DNA of 64,000 nucleotides from Rhodamnia argentea. Lineage: Eukaryota; Streptophyta; Magnoliopsida; Myrtales; Myrtaceae. Below, piece by piece: positions 22,648 to 34,155 of the stretch. The stretch covers positions 23,918,283 to 23,982,282 of the forward strand of contig NC_063156.1 of the NCBI RefSeq assembly GCF_020921035.1, in the 5' to 3' direction. A program made the translations under genes and the position numbers. Position 1 is the stretch's first letter. Each line of letters starts with the position of its first letter. The notes below the pieces were generated by a model. It worked only from the letters and a program-made list of their open reading frames with translations. It searched no databases and was not told where the DNA came from.

Positions 22648-23687
22648 TCACGCCCCGGATACCGGATCCTTGCACACAAACGGGTGGGTCAGAAGCTGCG
22701 ACACCGTCCACCTCTTGCCGGACTCCTTCTGCAAGCAGCACTCGACGAAGCTCCGGAACTCGCCGCTCGCCAGCTCTGGCAGGCTCGGCATCTCGCCGAA
22801 GCAGATCGCGCACACGAGGCTGGCCCAGTCAGGCCTCTGCCCCGGATCCAGGAACGGGAAGTAGCCCAAATACAGCTCCAGCAGCGTCAGCCCCAACCCC
22901 CAGACGTCTCCGGCGTAACCGTTATAACTGCCTCCATTGGAGTCCGGGTCGAACCGCTCCGGACTCATGTAAGCGCACGTGCCGACGTACGAGTCGCATG
23001 CTTCGAGCATCCTGCAGTGTACGTTCGTGAGAACGGAAGTACTGAGATGAATTTATGGTTCGAATCCGACACGTGAAAGGCTAAAGCTAATTAGCAGCCG
23101 GACCTGCACATGATTTTGCTCACCCCGAAGTCGGCGATCTTGATCTCCATCTTCGAATTCACGAGCAGATTCGACGGCTTGATGTCTCGGTGTATGATCT
23201 TGCGCGAGTGGAGCTGATCGAGACCGTTGAGGACCTGGCGAGCCACGTTGGCCAGGTTCGACTCACCGAACGGGCCGTAGTTCCGGAGCACCGACTCCAG
23301 GGTCCCCAGGTCCATGTACTCGAGGAGGATGGCCTCGTCGCCGCACGGCTCCTCAAAGGAGCCGTGGCAGCGGATGACGTTGGGGGAGCCGGCAGCGCGG
23401 CGTAGGACCTCGACCTCGCGTCGGGCGCCGCGGCGGAGGGAGGCATCGGAGCCGGAGCGGACGACCTTGAGGGCGTAGACAGCAGAGGTGCGCCTGTGCC
23501 GGACCTTGTAGACGGTGCCGCCGTTGCCATGGCCGAGGACGTGGAGGCTCTCAAGGTCGGAGGCGGAGATGGCAGGGGATGTGTCCACAGAGGAGGCGGA
23601 CGGGTCGGGGAAGGGTGGGAGGAGGTTGGAGGGCTCAGGCAAGGGGAGGCGGAGGTTGAGCTGCCGGCGGTGGCGGACGAGGCCCAT
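22648..23687 (-). CDS. MKK10: Group D MAP kinase kinase, MKK10-like
   Basis: Dual-specificity kinase of a MAPK cascade. Exons: 23687-23104 and 23011-22648 with a 92-bp intron, giving 315 aa, the usual size for group D MAPKKs. Visible: a basic-LxL MAPK-docking site near the N-terminus ([13 protein letters not shown], residues 5-17), glycine loop LGHGNGG (51-57), ATP lysine Lys74 (YALK), [10 protein letters not shown] (166-175), DFG at 186-188, then [36 protein letters not shown] and [15 protein letters not shown], and the end [12 protein letters not shown]. Two oddities are present. The intron interrupts the activation loop at Arg195, although this family is mostly intronless in my recollection. 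The first residue of the S/T-x5-S/T activation motif is Met196, with only Ser202 conserved. The donor is weak (AG|GTCCGG); without splicing the frame stops four codons later. It could be a low-activity paralogue. The MKK10 assignment rests on remembered similarity. Confidence 0.85.
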
Positions 23688-23741
23688 GTGAGAGAATGAG
23701 TAGAGACAGTATTTGGAGTCTCTGGTAGAGAAAAAGTGGGG

Positions 23742-23749
23742 GTATATAA
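23742..23749 (-). promoter_or_regulatory. TATA box of the MKK10-like gene
   Basis: TTATATAC on the minus strand, 55 bases upstream of the ATG. It implies a 5' leader of only about 25-30 nt. Confidence 0.5.
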
Positions 23750-23759
23750 GAAGTGAGTG

Positions 23760-25850
23760 AGAGAGGGAGTGACGGCTGAGAAGGGATTGGAAGAGGAAGA
23801 AGAAGAAGACGATGACGTCGGCGGCGGCGAAAGGAGGAGGAAAGTGGTGAAAGAACGGTGGAGGGGAATGGGGCCCACATTTAATGGAGGCGAAGGTTTC
23901 TATTGGCAACTGAACAAACTACGGCATTAACTTTATCGAGACTACAAGTGTACGCGGGACTGTCCAAATTCAATCTCTTAGCTAATCATATCATCAAATT
24001 AGGTCGGAATAACAACTAACTGCTTACTTTTCTGCTAAATGTGTTCCATACTCAAAATGCACATCCAAGAGTAACGGTTGATAGCAACCTCATTTTTCAT
24101 TAGTCAATGGTTTAAGAATCATAGAGTCGTGAGAAAAGGAGTGTTGTGCGGGGACGGAAAAGATTATGCGATTTAACTAGTTCGTTCCCATTGAAATTTG
24201 TAGACGGGTAGTTGTGCTTTACTTCTTAGACTGTCTCTAACAAATCAAAATGGACATTTTGTCATAATTTGAATCATGTGAAATTCTCCTGAAATAATAT
24301 ATTACCTCTATCCGAGGATGCACACGACTCTAGCAAGTAGCCCTAGTCGGGCCAAATCATGGGGAACTAGCCACTACACTAGTGGTCCGAAGCTTTCAAA
24401 TTCTCTGTCGAGGGAGGTGCATTGACAACGATATGACTATGCCTCGATCGTATCGGCTTGGCAATTACTTGTGATGAAGGGCATTGATCCAACGCATTGG
24501 AACTGCCTCTTTCAAAAGCCGCCTCTGGAACAACTTGCGCAAATTGCGGATGCGTGCGATGAATCCATCCATATAACTAGTACTAGAAAGGGACTAAAGT
24601 TGGATCATAAAAAAGATATTAATGAATTGATTGATTGGTCGAACCTGAATTTTTTTAGGGTAAAGAATGTGTATTTCAAATGGATAGAATTCGGATTGGG
24701 ATACAATAGGATAAGGCGGTTGAAGTTCTCAAAAAATTTGCTGCATTGCAAAAAATCCCATTATATGTTTGGTGCAACCTAAGATAGGATTGAAAAACAT
24801 TGAAAATCCTTCAGTTTTGTCCAGCAGCTTCAACCTCCACCCACCACTTTCGATGCTTTCTGTAGTGCCTCGAGTCTGTCGTTCCATCCATCGCCCCCTC
24901 GATCGGCTTTTCCATGGTCACCGTTGTCTATGCAAAACTTGCGCGATCGTCGTGCCCCCCTGTCTAGGTCACAGAGATGGTGAGGTAGAGCTCGAAGGGG
25001 TCAATCCGTGGCAATGTTGAAGATGGGTCATTGGTGTCATCGGTGTCTTCGGTTGGGTTCAATGAGGGTGCAGGTGGGGCTTGAGGAGTATGCCGAGATA
25101 ACATGCTCTGGCCTGTGTGAATTTCGAGGCAACGACGAAGCAGAATACTCACAGTTGTCAAAAAATAATCGGCTGGCCGTCGATAACGATCAGCGTTGGC
25201 CGGTGGCGACAATGACCATGAGCCGTGTGGTAGTCAGAAGTAGCGATCATCGGCTGTCGTGGCGGTAGTCCTCGGGCAGTGGCCAGCGAAGCAATATCCG
25301 AATGCATCACTCCATTAATTCATCCTTGTAACATAACATAATTTCCCAAGTTATTTCTGGAGGACCTTGCCAAACACCTGATAGAATAACTTATTACGTA
25401 CCAAACACAACCTAAAGATTGTCCCTTAATTTTAACCAAAAATTTCGAGATACTTGAACAACTTTTTTTTTTAGCTCACATAGACTCTTTTCCATTAGAA
25501 TATGAAAAAAACCTTGTTGTGAAGTAGCACGTCAGTGGCAATTGGATCATTCGATAGACTTTTGATCGTGAAATAGTGATCGTAGTGCTAAAACACAGCG
25601 TGTCATGTCACTGAAATTGGTTGAATGGTTGTTGATTCCAACTGATTTAGAATATTTAGGACTTGATTGCACTTTTCGAATGTTTGGACTTTGAGTGCAC
25701 ATTGGGTAAAACGTTTAAGACTTATGGCGTAATTTTTCCTTCCCAAACATATACTGCCAAATAAATTTTTTTAGGGGTTTCTGTTTGTCCCTAAAGCAGA
25801 ACTGGCAAAATTCATGAAACAGAAAGAAAGCTTATGTAAGGCAAAGGCAA
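23760..25850. other. Intergenic, possible decayed MITEs
   Basis: No recognised gene. 'atgtttggtgcaacc' near 24766 and 'gtaccaaacacaacc' near 25400 face each other and may be the ends of a terminal-inverted-repeat element of about 650 bp. 25420-25740 resembles the MITE in PYD1 intron 3 ('aggacttgattgcac'). The open frames at 24471-24782 and 25008-25268 have no similarity I recognise. Confidence 0.35.
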
Positions 25851-25856
25851 TGATGA

Positions 25857-25864
25857 TATATAAG
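25857..25864 (+). promoter_or_regulatory. Candidate TATA box for the MIR166 primary transcript
   Basis: TATATAAG about 300 bases upstream of the miR166 hairpin on the same strand, followed by a CT-rich leader (about 26050-26080), which is common in plant transcripts. Confidence 0.4.
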
Positions 25865-26045
25865 TGAGCTCGTGAGTTGCCTACTTTGGGAAAGTTGGAA
25901 AAGAGAATGGTGAGAGCTGTAAATAGAAAGAAAGCTGCGTGACCATGCACTACCCTACTCAACTTTGGCAGAGCTTAACGGTTAAGACTTCCAAGTTTGA
26001 GCTTCAAAGGGAAGACCACCCTCAACAATGGCTTACCAATACCAA

Positions 26046-26079
<34 letters not shown>

Positions 26080-26139
26080 ACAGCATAAGTGCTGTGTCGA
26101 TGGGAATGGTGGTGAAGAAGGAGAGGCCGAAGTGGGATG

Positions 26140-26260
26140 TCAGACAAAGTTGGGGGGTGTAGGGAATGTTGTCTGGCTCAAGAAATTTTTAAGCTGGCCA
26201 CGAGATTTCTCTCGGACCAGGCTTCATTCCCCTCACTCCCTCCCTTTCTCTCTCTCTCTC
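26140..26260 (+). ncRNA. MIR166: MIR166 precursor (targets class III HD-ZIP mRNAs)
   Basis: The 21 bases at 26212-26232 (TCGGACCAGGCTTC followed by ATTCCCC) are identical to the canonical mature miR166. The star strand lies at 26163-26183 (GGAATGTTGTCTGGCTCAAG plus one base), which is the normal miR166* form. A loop of 28 bases separates them, and pairing extends outward ('gggggtgtaggg' against 'cctcactccct'). miR166 guides cleavage of PHB/PHV/REV-type HD-ZIP III transcripts and sets leaf polarity and vascular and meristem identity. Mature miRNA is on the 3' arm, as expected. A CAG|GTAACC donor at about 26290 suggests the primary transcript is spliced downstream. The (CT)n tracts at about 26053-26079 and 26298-26330 flank the hairpin. 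The precursor limits are approximate; the mature and star positions are exact. Confidence 0.93.
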
Positions 26261-26295
26261 TCTTTCCTTCTATCCAACTTATGAGATTCCAGGTA

Positions 26296-26297
<2 letters not shown>

Positions 26298-26330
<33 letters not shown>
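26298..26330. repeat. (CT)n microsatellite
   Basis: About 16 CT units just downstream of the MIR166 hairpin, in the probable intron of the primary transcript. Confidence 0.9.
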
Positions 26331-26332
<2 letters not shown>

Positions 26333-26599
26333 TCCTTAGGGTACAAAGACGCTTTCCATACTCAACCTATACTTCTGTCGCCAGCATTGTTCTTCCTTAG
26401 GATACTTTTCAAGCGACGCAACCCTCTTCTCTATCTCTCATTCATGTGCGTGTCTCATCAATGGTACATGTAATACTGACTGAAAGTGCAAATCTCTTCA
26501 TTAAGCAAAAGTCATCATGGGTTAGTGACTTGAATTAAAATCTGAATGGTAAATGATGAGACGCACGTACTTTGAGAGAGAGAGAGAGAGGGTTTTTGG

Positions 26600-28795
26600 T
26601 GTAAAAATGGTTATATTTGATCTATACTTTCCTAAGTAAGCCAAAGTCACGGTTTATCTCACTCTTCACTTTTTAAAATTACCTCTTCTTATTTATAATA
26701 TAACGTCCGTTCATTAAGCAACCACCAACTTTTTTTTCTATGTATATGCAATCGCCATTTGATCTCGTTTTTTAGAAGTACCAATATGATTTGAGGCACT
26801 ATCTTCTTAATATAAATAAATCCTAAAAGTAATTGCACACGCGTAATGTGCGTTTTCAATCTAGTTAAGTAAATGTGAACATCAATAAGAGTATATTATG
26901 GAATATGATCGATGATATATTTCAAGAATTATAACTCTCTCCGTCTTTGTTTCTTTTTTAATATAACAGAGAGAGATGAGGTTAGACTTACGTTTTACCT
27001 TATTCTACATCGCAAACTGACAGCTAGGAAGATCTTGTTTTGGGTGAATGCACGGCCCAAATAGACAATAATCTATGATTTAAACAAAATTATTCCCACT
27101 TCTCGTTCGACAAAGGTGGTCGCTCCAACGATCACAGTGTTTATGTCTTGACTGATCATAGGAGTAATACATAGTTTAAGAGTAAATATATGTTCCCTAA
27201 GCCACAGAATAAAATGAATACTTATGGACCGTGTCCAGCAGGAAAGATGTCGTGTGATTTTCTCAAAGGTATTAGTGAGAAGTAGGGTACATTTGTTTAG
27301 TTGATCCTTGCGTTTATAACCAAGAAACGTTTCTCCTGATGGATTCATAGAGTGAGTTTGTAGCGTGACAAAACTCCCCTGCAATTTTAGGTTAGGTTTT
27401 AGAAAAATAAGCAATTCAAAAGATATTTTCCTAAAATTTGATTGCTTGTATCACTTACAAAAAGAGAACAAAAGAAAAATATTTTCATCGTTTCGAAAAT
27501 ATTTGGATATAAATTGTTGTAGATAATAAAACATTTTTCATTGGATAATTAGTTTAAGCAATGCGAGCGGTCGTTTTTAAGAAAATGTTTTTCAAATCAC
27601 TCATTTTTTTGCAAAACAAACGGAGCCATGGTATTTGAAGAAGATTGTCCAACTTATCCATAGAAAAAGTTGGTGTTAGGTTACAAAATGAATTTACGGA
27701 GTGATACAGTCATTATAAGGCTTCATTTCATGAATAATTTGGAATTTTTGTCCCTTAAAAAATGATTTGTTATATCACTTAGAAAAACATTATTTCATCG
27801 TCCATGAAAATTTTTAGGCGTAAATTATTATTGGCAATGAAAATACATTTTGCTGGCTAATTATTTCTCGAATCATCCAATTTTTGTGAAATAAACGAAA
27901 TCTAAATTGGATCTTAGCGTGCAGTACGCGTGTCTACTTGAATTACTCTGTAAAAGGAAAAAAAAAACACTTGATTGAGACTTGTCTCAAAATAGCAAAA
28001 AAAAAAAAAGCAAGTTACTTTTCAGTGGAGGAAATGAGTTAGGCTAGTTACTATTTGAGTAAAGCAAGAGGGCGCTTAAACTGTGGGTAGAATTTAATTA
28101 TGTTCCTTTTATATAATTATTTTATAAAGGGTAGTTTTGGAAGGAACAAAAAGTAAATTAATTGAACTGTTTTTGGTTTAAGGTAAAGGAGATGGTACAC
28201 CCAGCCTCATCATAGGCCATCTTTCTTTATCTCTCGAGAACCTAAGGCAAAGCTTTCTCCAAACGAGCATTCGGACAATGAATCGTCATCCATCAAATAG
28301 TCTATCGTACTAAACTGTTATGAATTATCTTTTTCCTCTTTTAATAAAAGTAAGATTATATAGAAAAACATAGCGTTTACTCAAATCAAGTCATCAAGTG
28401 TTCGGTGTGAATGGAAAGAGTCTCGTGCTGAAAACACAATCACTAATTTAAAATAGTTTCGTTGGCTTGAAAGCCTCGGGTAGCGACCTAATTTATTTTT
28501 CTTATAAATAGTAATCGAAATGAAAGATTTTGCATCGTAAGAAACTTGTTCGACGATCTCGGCATCAATAGCTTGTTTAGTGATAGAATAATTAAAATAT
28601 TAAATTACATCTTCATTTGATAATTTAAAATTTTAAAATAATTGGTGGTGATTTAATAAAATTTCATTGACTACCGATAAATGAGACATATGAAACGCAG
28701 GGGGATGACGTGACACTTTCGATTAGGTCCATACGACCGGGCATATTCTTGGGAGAACTAAGCATGAAAAAGGTCACTTTCCCCAACAAGTGGAC
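26600..28795. other. Intergenic, AT-rich, two related decayed repeats
   Basis: 27420-27610 and 27740-27905 are diverged direct copies of one element ('tatcacttacaaaaag', 'attttcatcg', 'ttttgcaaaacaaacg' against 'tatcacttagaaaaac', 'atttcatcg', 'ttttgtgaaataaacg'). Related ends appear near 1690 and 61290. No gene is seen. Confidence 0.45.
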
Positions 28796-28808
28796 TTCCC
28801 CATACACT

Positions 28809-28872
28809 GGACACGTGTCCAAAGAGCAGGACCTAGGCCCCCGCGTTCCCACTTAGACGACGACACGTGTCG
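28809..28872. promoter_or_regulatory. Pair of palindromic G-boxes (ABRE-like)
   Basis: GGACACGTGTCC at 28809-28820 and CGACACGTGTCG at 28861-28872 are both perfect 12-bp palindromes around CACGTG, with starts 52 bp apart. They lie about 500-700 bp upstream of the hydrolase gene. G-boxes of this ACGTG type bind bZIP (ABF/GBF) and bHLH (PIF/MYC) factors, so abscisic-acid, stress or light control is plausible. No other gene starts nearby. Confidence 0.7.
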
Positions 28873-29532
28873 AGCGGCTACTCCCAATCGAGCCTTTGGA
28901 CCTTTTCCGCAATGTTCTGAGGACGACCAACGCCCCCCCACCCCGGCGTTGACGACGTGGAGCGAGGTCATATCGACACCTGTCACCGTTCCGATCCTCC
29001 GGTTCCACCGTTATGCCCTCTGTTTGTGGCGCCGGCGCCAACGCCAACAGCTGTCGTTTCGCGAACCATCGATTTGCAAGCGTCCAGTTTACGGCTCCGG
29101 TTGACGTCTCGTCCAACGGGATCGATTCGGGTTTAAAGGGAAGGAGATCCGATTTCAACTTGGACTTCCCATCTTGAAATCACTCTCAGCTTCGTGTTGC
29201 GCGCAACCGCTTATCGTAGTCAAGCAAGGAAAGCGTAGTTTCCGCTCCTAATTCTGGATTCATCTGCTTCCGATTAACCGGGAAGCTCCAATTTTAGCCC
29301 CACCCTTGATTTCAGTTCCATCGGCTATTTTTGGGGGGTCGTCGATTTCGATCCCTCACTCTCTCTTATGATCTCCCTGCGAACGACAACGTTTGCAACG
29401 ATTTCGATCCGCACCCACAGGGCAGAGCCTCAATCTCATGGTAAAGTCAGCTGCTTCAAGCCCAACAGGACAAACCCATCTTTAGAAACTCGCTCGCCCG
29501 ACCAAAAATCACTGGCAATCGCGAGAATTTTA

Positions 29533-32500
29533 ATGGTGATGGAACCAAAGCAGGGCGCATCGTCACCGTCCACCTTGATGCTAACATCAGGCGCGAGTGG
29601 CCGCATAAATGCTCTCTTCTCGCTGCGCGCGATGACAAGCCTGTTGATGCTGATCCGGGCCTTCGTCCTTATGCTTCTCATGCCGTTCCGGGGCCGGAAG
29701 CGGGTCGTTCTTGTCTCGGGGAACGGGGCAGAGAAGTCCAAGGATGAAAGGAGTGAGAGCAACGGTGCGAGTAACCGGAAAGTTGGGCCTGTGGTGAGGG
29801 TCCCGGCGACGGCCCTGCAGTGGAGGAGGACGGCGTCGTCGTCGGTGGAACAGGAGGTGGCGGCACGGAGAGCCATGGCAAAGAAGCGGGTGGCGCAGGA
29901 TGATGATGAAACTGTTGTTAGGGAGTTTTCAATTTTCACCACCCCGAGGGGTGATGCATTGTTCACGCAATCTTGGAGACCTGTTAATGTAAAGATCAGG
30001 TGAACTATCTAGAAGCCCAAATTGTTTTTGGTTTGCTGTCATAATTCTAGATTTGCCTGCTGACTTCTGATTTTTAAGAACGTTAATTTGGGAAAGGATG
30101 TTTGTCGCGTTTGCGTAAAATATTATGACAAAGCATTGTGCGAAATTTGCATTGATAACATTTTAAGATTTTGTAATCACATTTCTGCATTCATGATTTA
30201 CCCAGGCGGGTTCATACTCTTCATGTTCTTCTGTGCGATATCTTGTTTTCTTGCATTGTGCATTTAACACTGGAACATACACGACAAACTTAGTGTTGGT
30301 CGTCATTATGACAGAGCATGCTCATGTGTTTTGCAGGGGATTGGTCATTCTTTTGCATGGTCTGAACGAACACAGGTTTGTTTTCCACCCTGAGCTCAGG
30401 TGTTTAATATGCTGCTGGTCATCTCTGGACCTGATGATTGAGATTTCTTTTCATCTATTGTGCCAGTGGGAGGTACAGTGATTTTGCAAAGAAGCTGAAT
30501 GCCAATGGTTTCAACGTTTACGGAATGGATTGGATTGGTAAGTCCAAATCTGTCTCGGTTTTGCATGATCCAGGTTTTGAGTTCACTCCTGGGAACCAAG
30601 ATGTTCGCATTTCAATTGTCTGTCTTTGTATTGTTAAAGAAACCTGGAGTTTGTGATACTCCTCCCTGTTTTCCTAGAAAGTGAGCTACACTAGGCAATC
30701 TCCGTGTTCTGATTTGTTTTATCGACCCGGTTTTAACTGGAAGCTGATAATGGAAGGGAGGATGTCCTAATTTACCAAAAACAAACCACTCTTCTTTGGC
30801 CGTGAACAACAGGAAATAGGTTAAGTTAGCAGCTTATCATAAGCTGGAAATCCAGTAATTACATATGAAGTTCACTTTAAAATGTTATACCGGCTTCAAC
30901 AGTGGACTCAAACTCTGGAGGAAGTATATGATGGATCGGCTTTGTTCAAAACTCCATCTTAACTTCAGGATAGAGTCACATTTTGAAACACTAGTCATGT
31001 GAATTCCTGATTGTTTTGCACCATCACTGGCCATTTGCATTCTACTGTACATTTTTACATATTGGGGGTCGAATGTTATTTGCATGAACAAAATTTTAGT
31101 TTTGTCGATTGGCTGGAGACTTGCAGTTTCTTTACTTGTGTCCACTGACTATTCTGTGTGCGTTGAGGTGATAACTTGCTCCGGTGTAACAAAAAATTTA
31201 CTCGATCCGACAGAATTTGCGCTCCTGTGCTCTTGATGTCGGATGCCATTTGTTGGACGCAAGCAATTTTTGTTTCCCTCTGCTTCTTTGTTTACCATGT
31301 AAAATTATGTTTCCAAGCAGACATATCTAAAACCCCCATCAAGTGATGGCTGCTTTCAAAAACAGTGAACTGCTTTACATTATTCTAATGTGTTTTATTT
31401 ATTAATGTTCCTTTAGAAAAATTCCAAATGTTTCGTAGTTATTGCATTGAGAAGAATCATTCATTATCAACAATGCATCTATATTTTGATGCAGGAAATG
31501 AGTATTTCATTTCAGATGCTTTTGCGTGGGAAGCCTCTGCTTATGTGTAAGCATAATATATTAGATTGTTGCCTGGCCTTGAACTTCTATGATTATGTAG
31601 ATGGACCGCGCAAATATTTAAAAAGGTTAAGCCGAGGAGAAACTGTCTAAATGTTTAAGTTAAATACAACTTTAACGGGCGGAAATTGCTTTGCATTTAC
31701 GTTCTTCATTCTGCGAACTGAGAATGCCATCTCCCACTCCCTCTCTCTCTCTCTCTCTCTCCCCCCTTCCCTCTCCCTCCCTTCACAGTGAGTCAAGTGT
31801 CTAGTTGGAGATTGTGGTACTAGTTGCTGCAATTGCAAATTACATCTGTATAGGTTGTGTTTTGAGTGGATGAAACACGGTTCTTGGAGCGTCGGGGCTG
31901 TGAAAATGCTGAATTTTCCCATGAGTATGACAGGATTGCTAGGGGGTTGTACAATAGTAAGGTTTTTGAGTGTGCATGTAGTCGACAACATAGTTACTCG
32001 TCGCGACTCTTGGAAATTTGACAGATAGCTTCCTTGAAGATTTGACTGGCGTTGCTCTAACGTGCTTTTGTTCGTCTCTTTTGCCATCTCTCAGGTCACG
32101 GTGGAAGCGACGGGTTGCATGCTTATGTTAATTCTCTTGATGACGCTGTATGCGATCTGGTAAGTATGATGTGCATTTCATACTCTTCCACAAAGCCTTT
32201 TCTTCTTTCAAATTTTGGGATTGTTAAGTGATCTTGCTTTTTTCACCCTTCTTTTCTTGTTCTTGCAGAAATCATTCATCGGAAGAGTCTTGGCTGAGAA
32301 TCCAGGGCTACCTTGTTTTTGTTTTGGGCACTCAACAGGCGCGGCAATCATACTTAAGGTAAGATTTCAAAGTGAGCAATGTCAAATACTTGGGGCGGCA
32401 TCTTTAGCCTGTATCATGCTCTCTCCCCATTGGTTAATGATCTGCTTCTCGTAAGTGAATTGCGCATCTTTGCAGGCTGCTCTTGACCCAAAATTCGAAG

Positions 32501-33069
32501 CATGCATATCAGGCGTCGTGCTAACTTCACCTGCTGTAGGAGTTCAGCCGTCGCACCCGATTTACACTGTAAGGACCCTAGTGATACTTGCAAACGATAC
32601 AAGGACCCTAGAAAAAAAGTAAGATGCGTCCCTGACTTTGTAATAACATCTGCAGATACTCGCTCCGATCGTCTCCCTCTTATTGCCGAGGTACCAAGTT
32701 GGGGCTGCAAATAAGAAGGGCTTGGTGGTGTCAAGGGACCCAGAAGCGCTCGTAGCCAAGTACTCCGACCCCCTCGTCTATACCGGATCCATCCGGGTGA
32801 GGACGGGGTACGAGATCCTCCGGATAGCATCCTACCTGCAGCAGAACCTCAGGAAACTGAGAGTTCCCTTTTTGGTCCTCCATGGCACTGCGGACAGAGT
32901 GACCGACCCGGATGCTTCCGCGAAGTTGTACGAGGAAGCATCGGCGACGGACAAGACGATCAGATTGTTGGAAGGGCACCTGCACGATCTGCTCTTCGAG
33001 CCGGAGCCAGAGCGTGAAGCCATTATGAAGGAAATAATCGAGTGGCTGAATTGTAGAGTAGAGAGGTAG
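29533..33069 (+). CDS. Monoacylglycerol-lipase-like alpha/beta hydrolase
   Basis: Serine hydrolase of the plant MAGL/caffeoylshikimate-esterase-related family, probably cleaving monoacylglycerols or lysophospholipids. Exons: 29533-29999, 30337-30375, 30467-30537, 32095-32159, 32269-32358, 32476-32568, 32656-33069. All are GT-AG with matching phases, giving 412 aa. A hydrophobic stretch at residues 33-52 (AMTSLLMLIRAFVLMLLMPF) suggests membrane anchoring. The catalytic domain starts about 145 with the oxyanion motif LLHGLNEHSGRY. The nucleophile elbow is GHSTG with Ser236, the acid is Asp355 (HGTADRVTDP) and the base is His385 (LHDLLFEP), so the triad is intact. The N-terminal LTSGASGRI recalls the At1g73480/At1g18360 subgroup (memory only). 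The open frame begins at ATG 29368, so a start there would add 55 residues with a Ser/Arg-rich, transit-like look. Intron 3 is long (about 1.56 kb). Two G-boxes lie upstream. Confidence 0.9.
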
Positions 33070-33099
33070 GAAAGAGAAGCAAACTTCAGTTCCTTCTCG

Positions 33100-33627
33100 T
33101 CAAATGCATTGGAAGGGAATCGACTGATTGGTAAAAAAAAAAAAAAAAATTTCAACTTTCCAGTACTTTTCTTTTGTCTGAAAGAGGAGAAGAAAGAATC
33201 CTATTCACGGTAAGCTTTGGAGTTTGACCTCCGGCTTACGGTTTTTACCCAAGCAAACTACGTTGTAAATGTTGTGAAATAGGAAAACCTGAGCGCTGGA
33301 TTGACGATATGGCCAATCTGCCTCGATTACTATTAAACGTTCTACAATCACAACCGATTTCGTGATTGTATCATCTATATAAAGTTCGAAATATGGTCTA
33401 ACGAAATAGATCATGTAGAGTTGAACTAAACCGAAATACTAAAAAGAACATAGAACAACCGAATTAGAATTTTGTCAGCAATTTGACAGTAAAATTTAAC
33501 TGAAATTAATAGAGAATAAATTTATCATAACTATATCGGTTTGAAATTTGTCATGGTCACAAAATTAATTTGAAATTTTTTGTGATATTATCATTTAACT
33601 AATAGTTTTCTATAGTCGATGGGATTC
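33100..33627. other. 3' flank of the hydrolase gene
   Basis: A poly(A) run sits at about 33134-33150. Otherwise this is AT-rich intergenic sequence with no recognised feature. Confidence 0.4.
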
Positions 33628-33630
33628 TAA

Positions 33631-34155
33631 GGGTGCGCATGAAATCACTTCTACTTCTGGATTTCTCTGCCATAAGTCATTCTGGCGGGGAAATTCGTTT
33701 GGTAAAAAACCTTGTCGAAGTAGAAATCCGTTTGGTAAAAAAATTGACTTATGGTAGGATTTTCAACTTCCGGTAGAATTTTTAACTTCCGGCAAGATTT
33801 TTTGCCAACTTTGAGAAGTAATTTTTTTTTTACTTCTCCCCTTAGAATCACTTCTTCAATCACATTGACCTCCACCGACCGCCCATCGTTGCCCGCCGCC
33901 GGACACCCACCGCGGTCGCCCGCCGCCCGCCCGCCGCTCGTCGCCGCCGCGGTCGCCGCCGCGCCGGCCATCGAATATTTTGTTAATAATGTTCTAAAAG
34001 TAGAAATTTTCAACTATAATCAAACGAATTTTTTCGATAAGAAGTTAATCTGAAGTAAAAGTAGAAAAATCATCTTCTGCTTTGAAAGAGAAGTTGAAAA
34101 ATCAACTTCTGGTCAGAAGTTGAGAAGTTAATCTGAAGTGTTACCATGCGCACCC
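33631..34155. mobile_element. Tourist-like (PIF/Harbinger) MITE, TAA target duplication
   Basis: The termini GGGTGCGCATG (33631) and CATGCGCACCC (ending 34155) are perfect inverted repeats, with weaker similarity continuing inward ('aaatcacttctac' against 'gaagtgttac' inverted). It is flanked by TAA on both sides (33628-33630 and 34156-34158). A 3-bp TAA duplication is the PIF/Harbinger signature. The 525-bp element has a GC-rich centre ('cgcccgccgcccgcccgccg') and no coding capacity. It lies about 330 bp upstream of the next gene's ATG. Confidence 0.8.

Noticed and set aside
23159..23878. 239-residue minus-strand frame overlapping the MAPKK
   Set aside because: It is a Ser/Pro/Ala-rich shadow in another frame of the GC-rich kinase exon with no domain.
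29436..29966. Antisense 176-residue frame opposite the lipase exon 1
   Set aside because: It is a shadow of a real coding exon, and no similarity is seen.
33751..34053. 100-residue frame rich in Pro/Ala
   Set aside because: It lies wholly inside the Tourist-like MITE's GC core.
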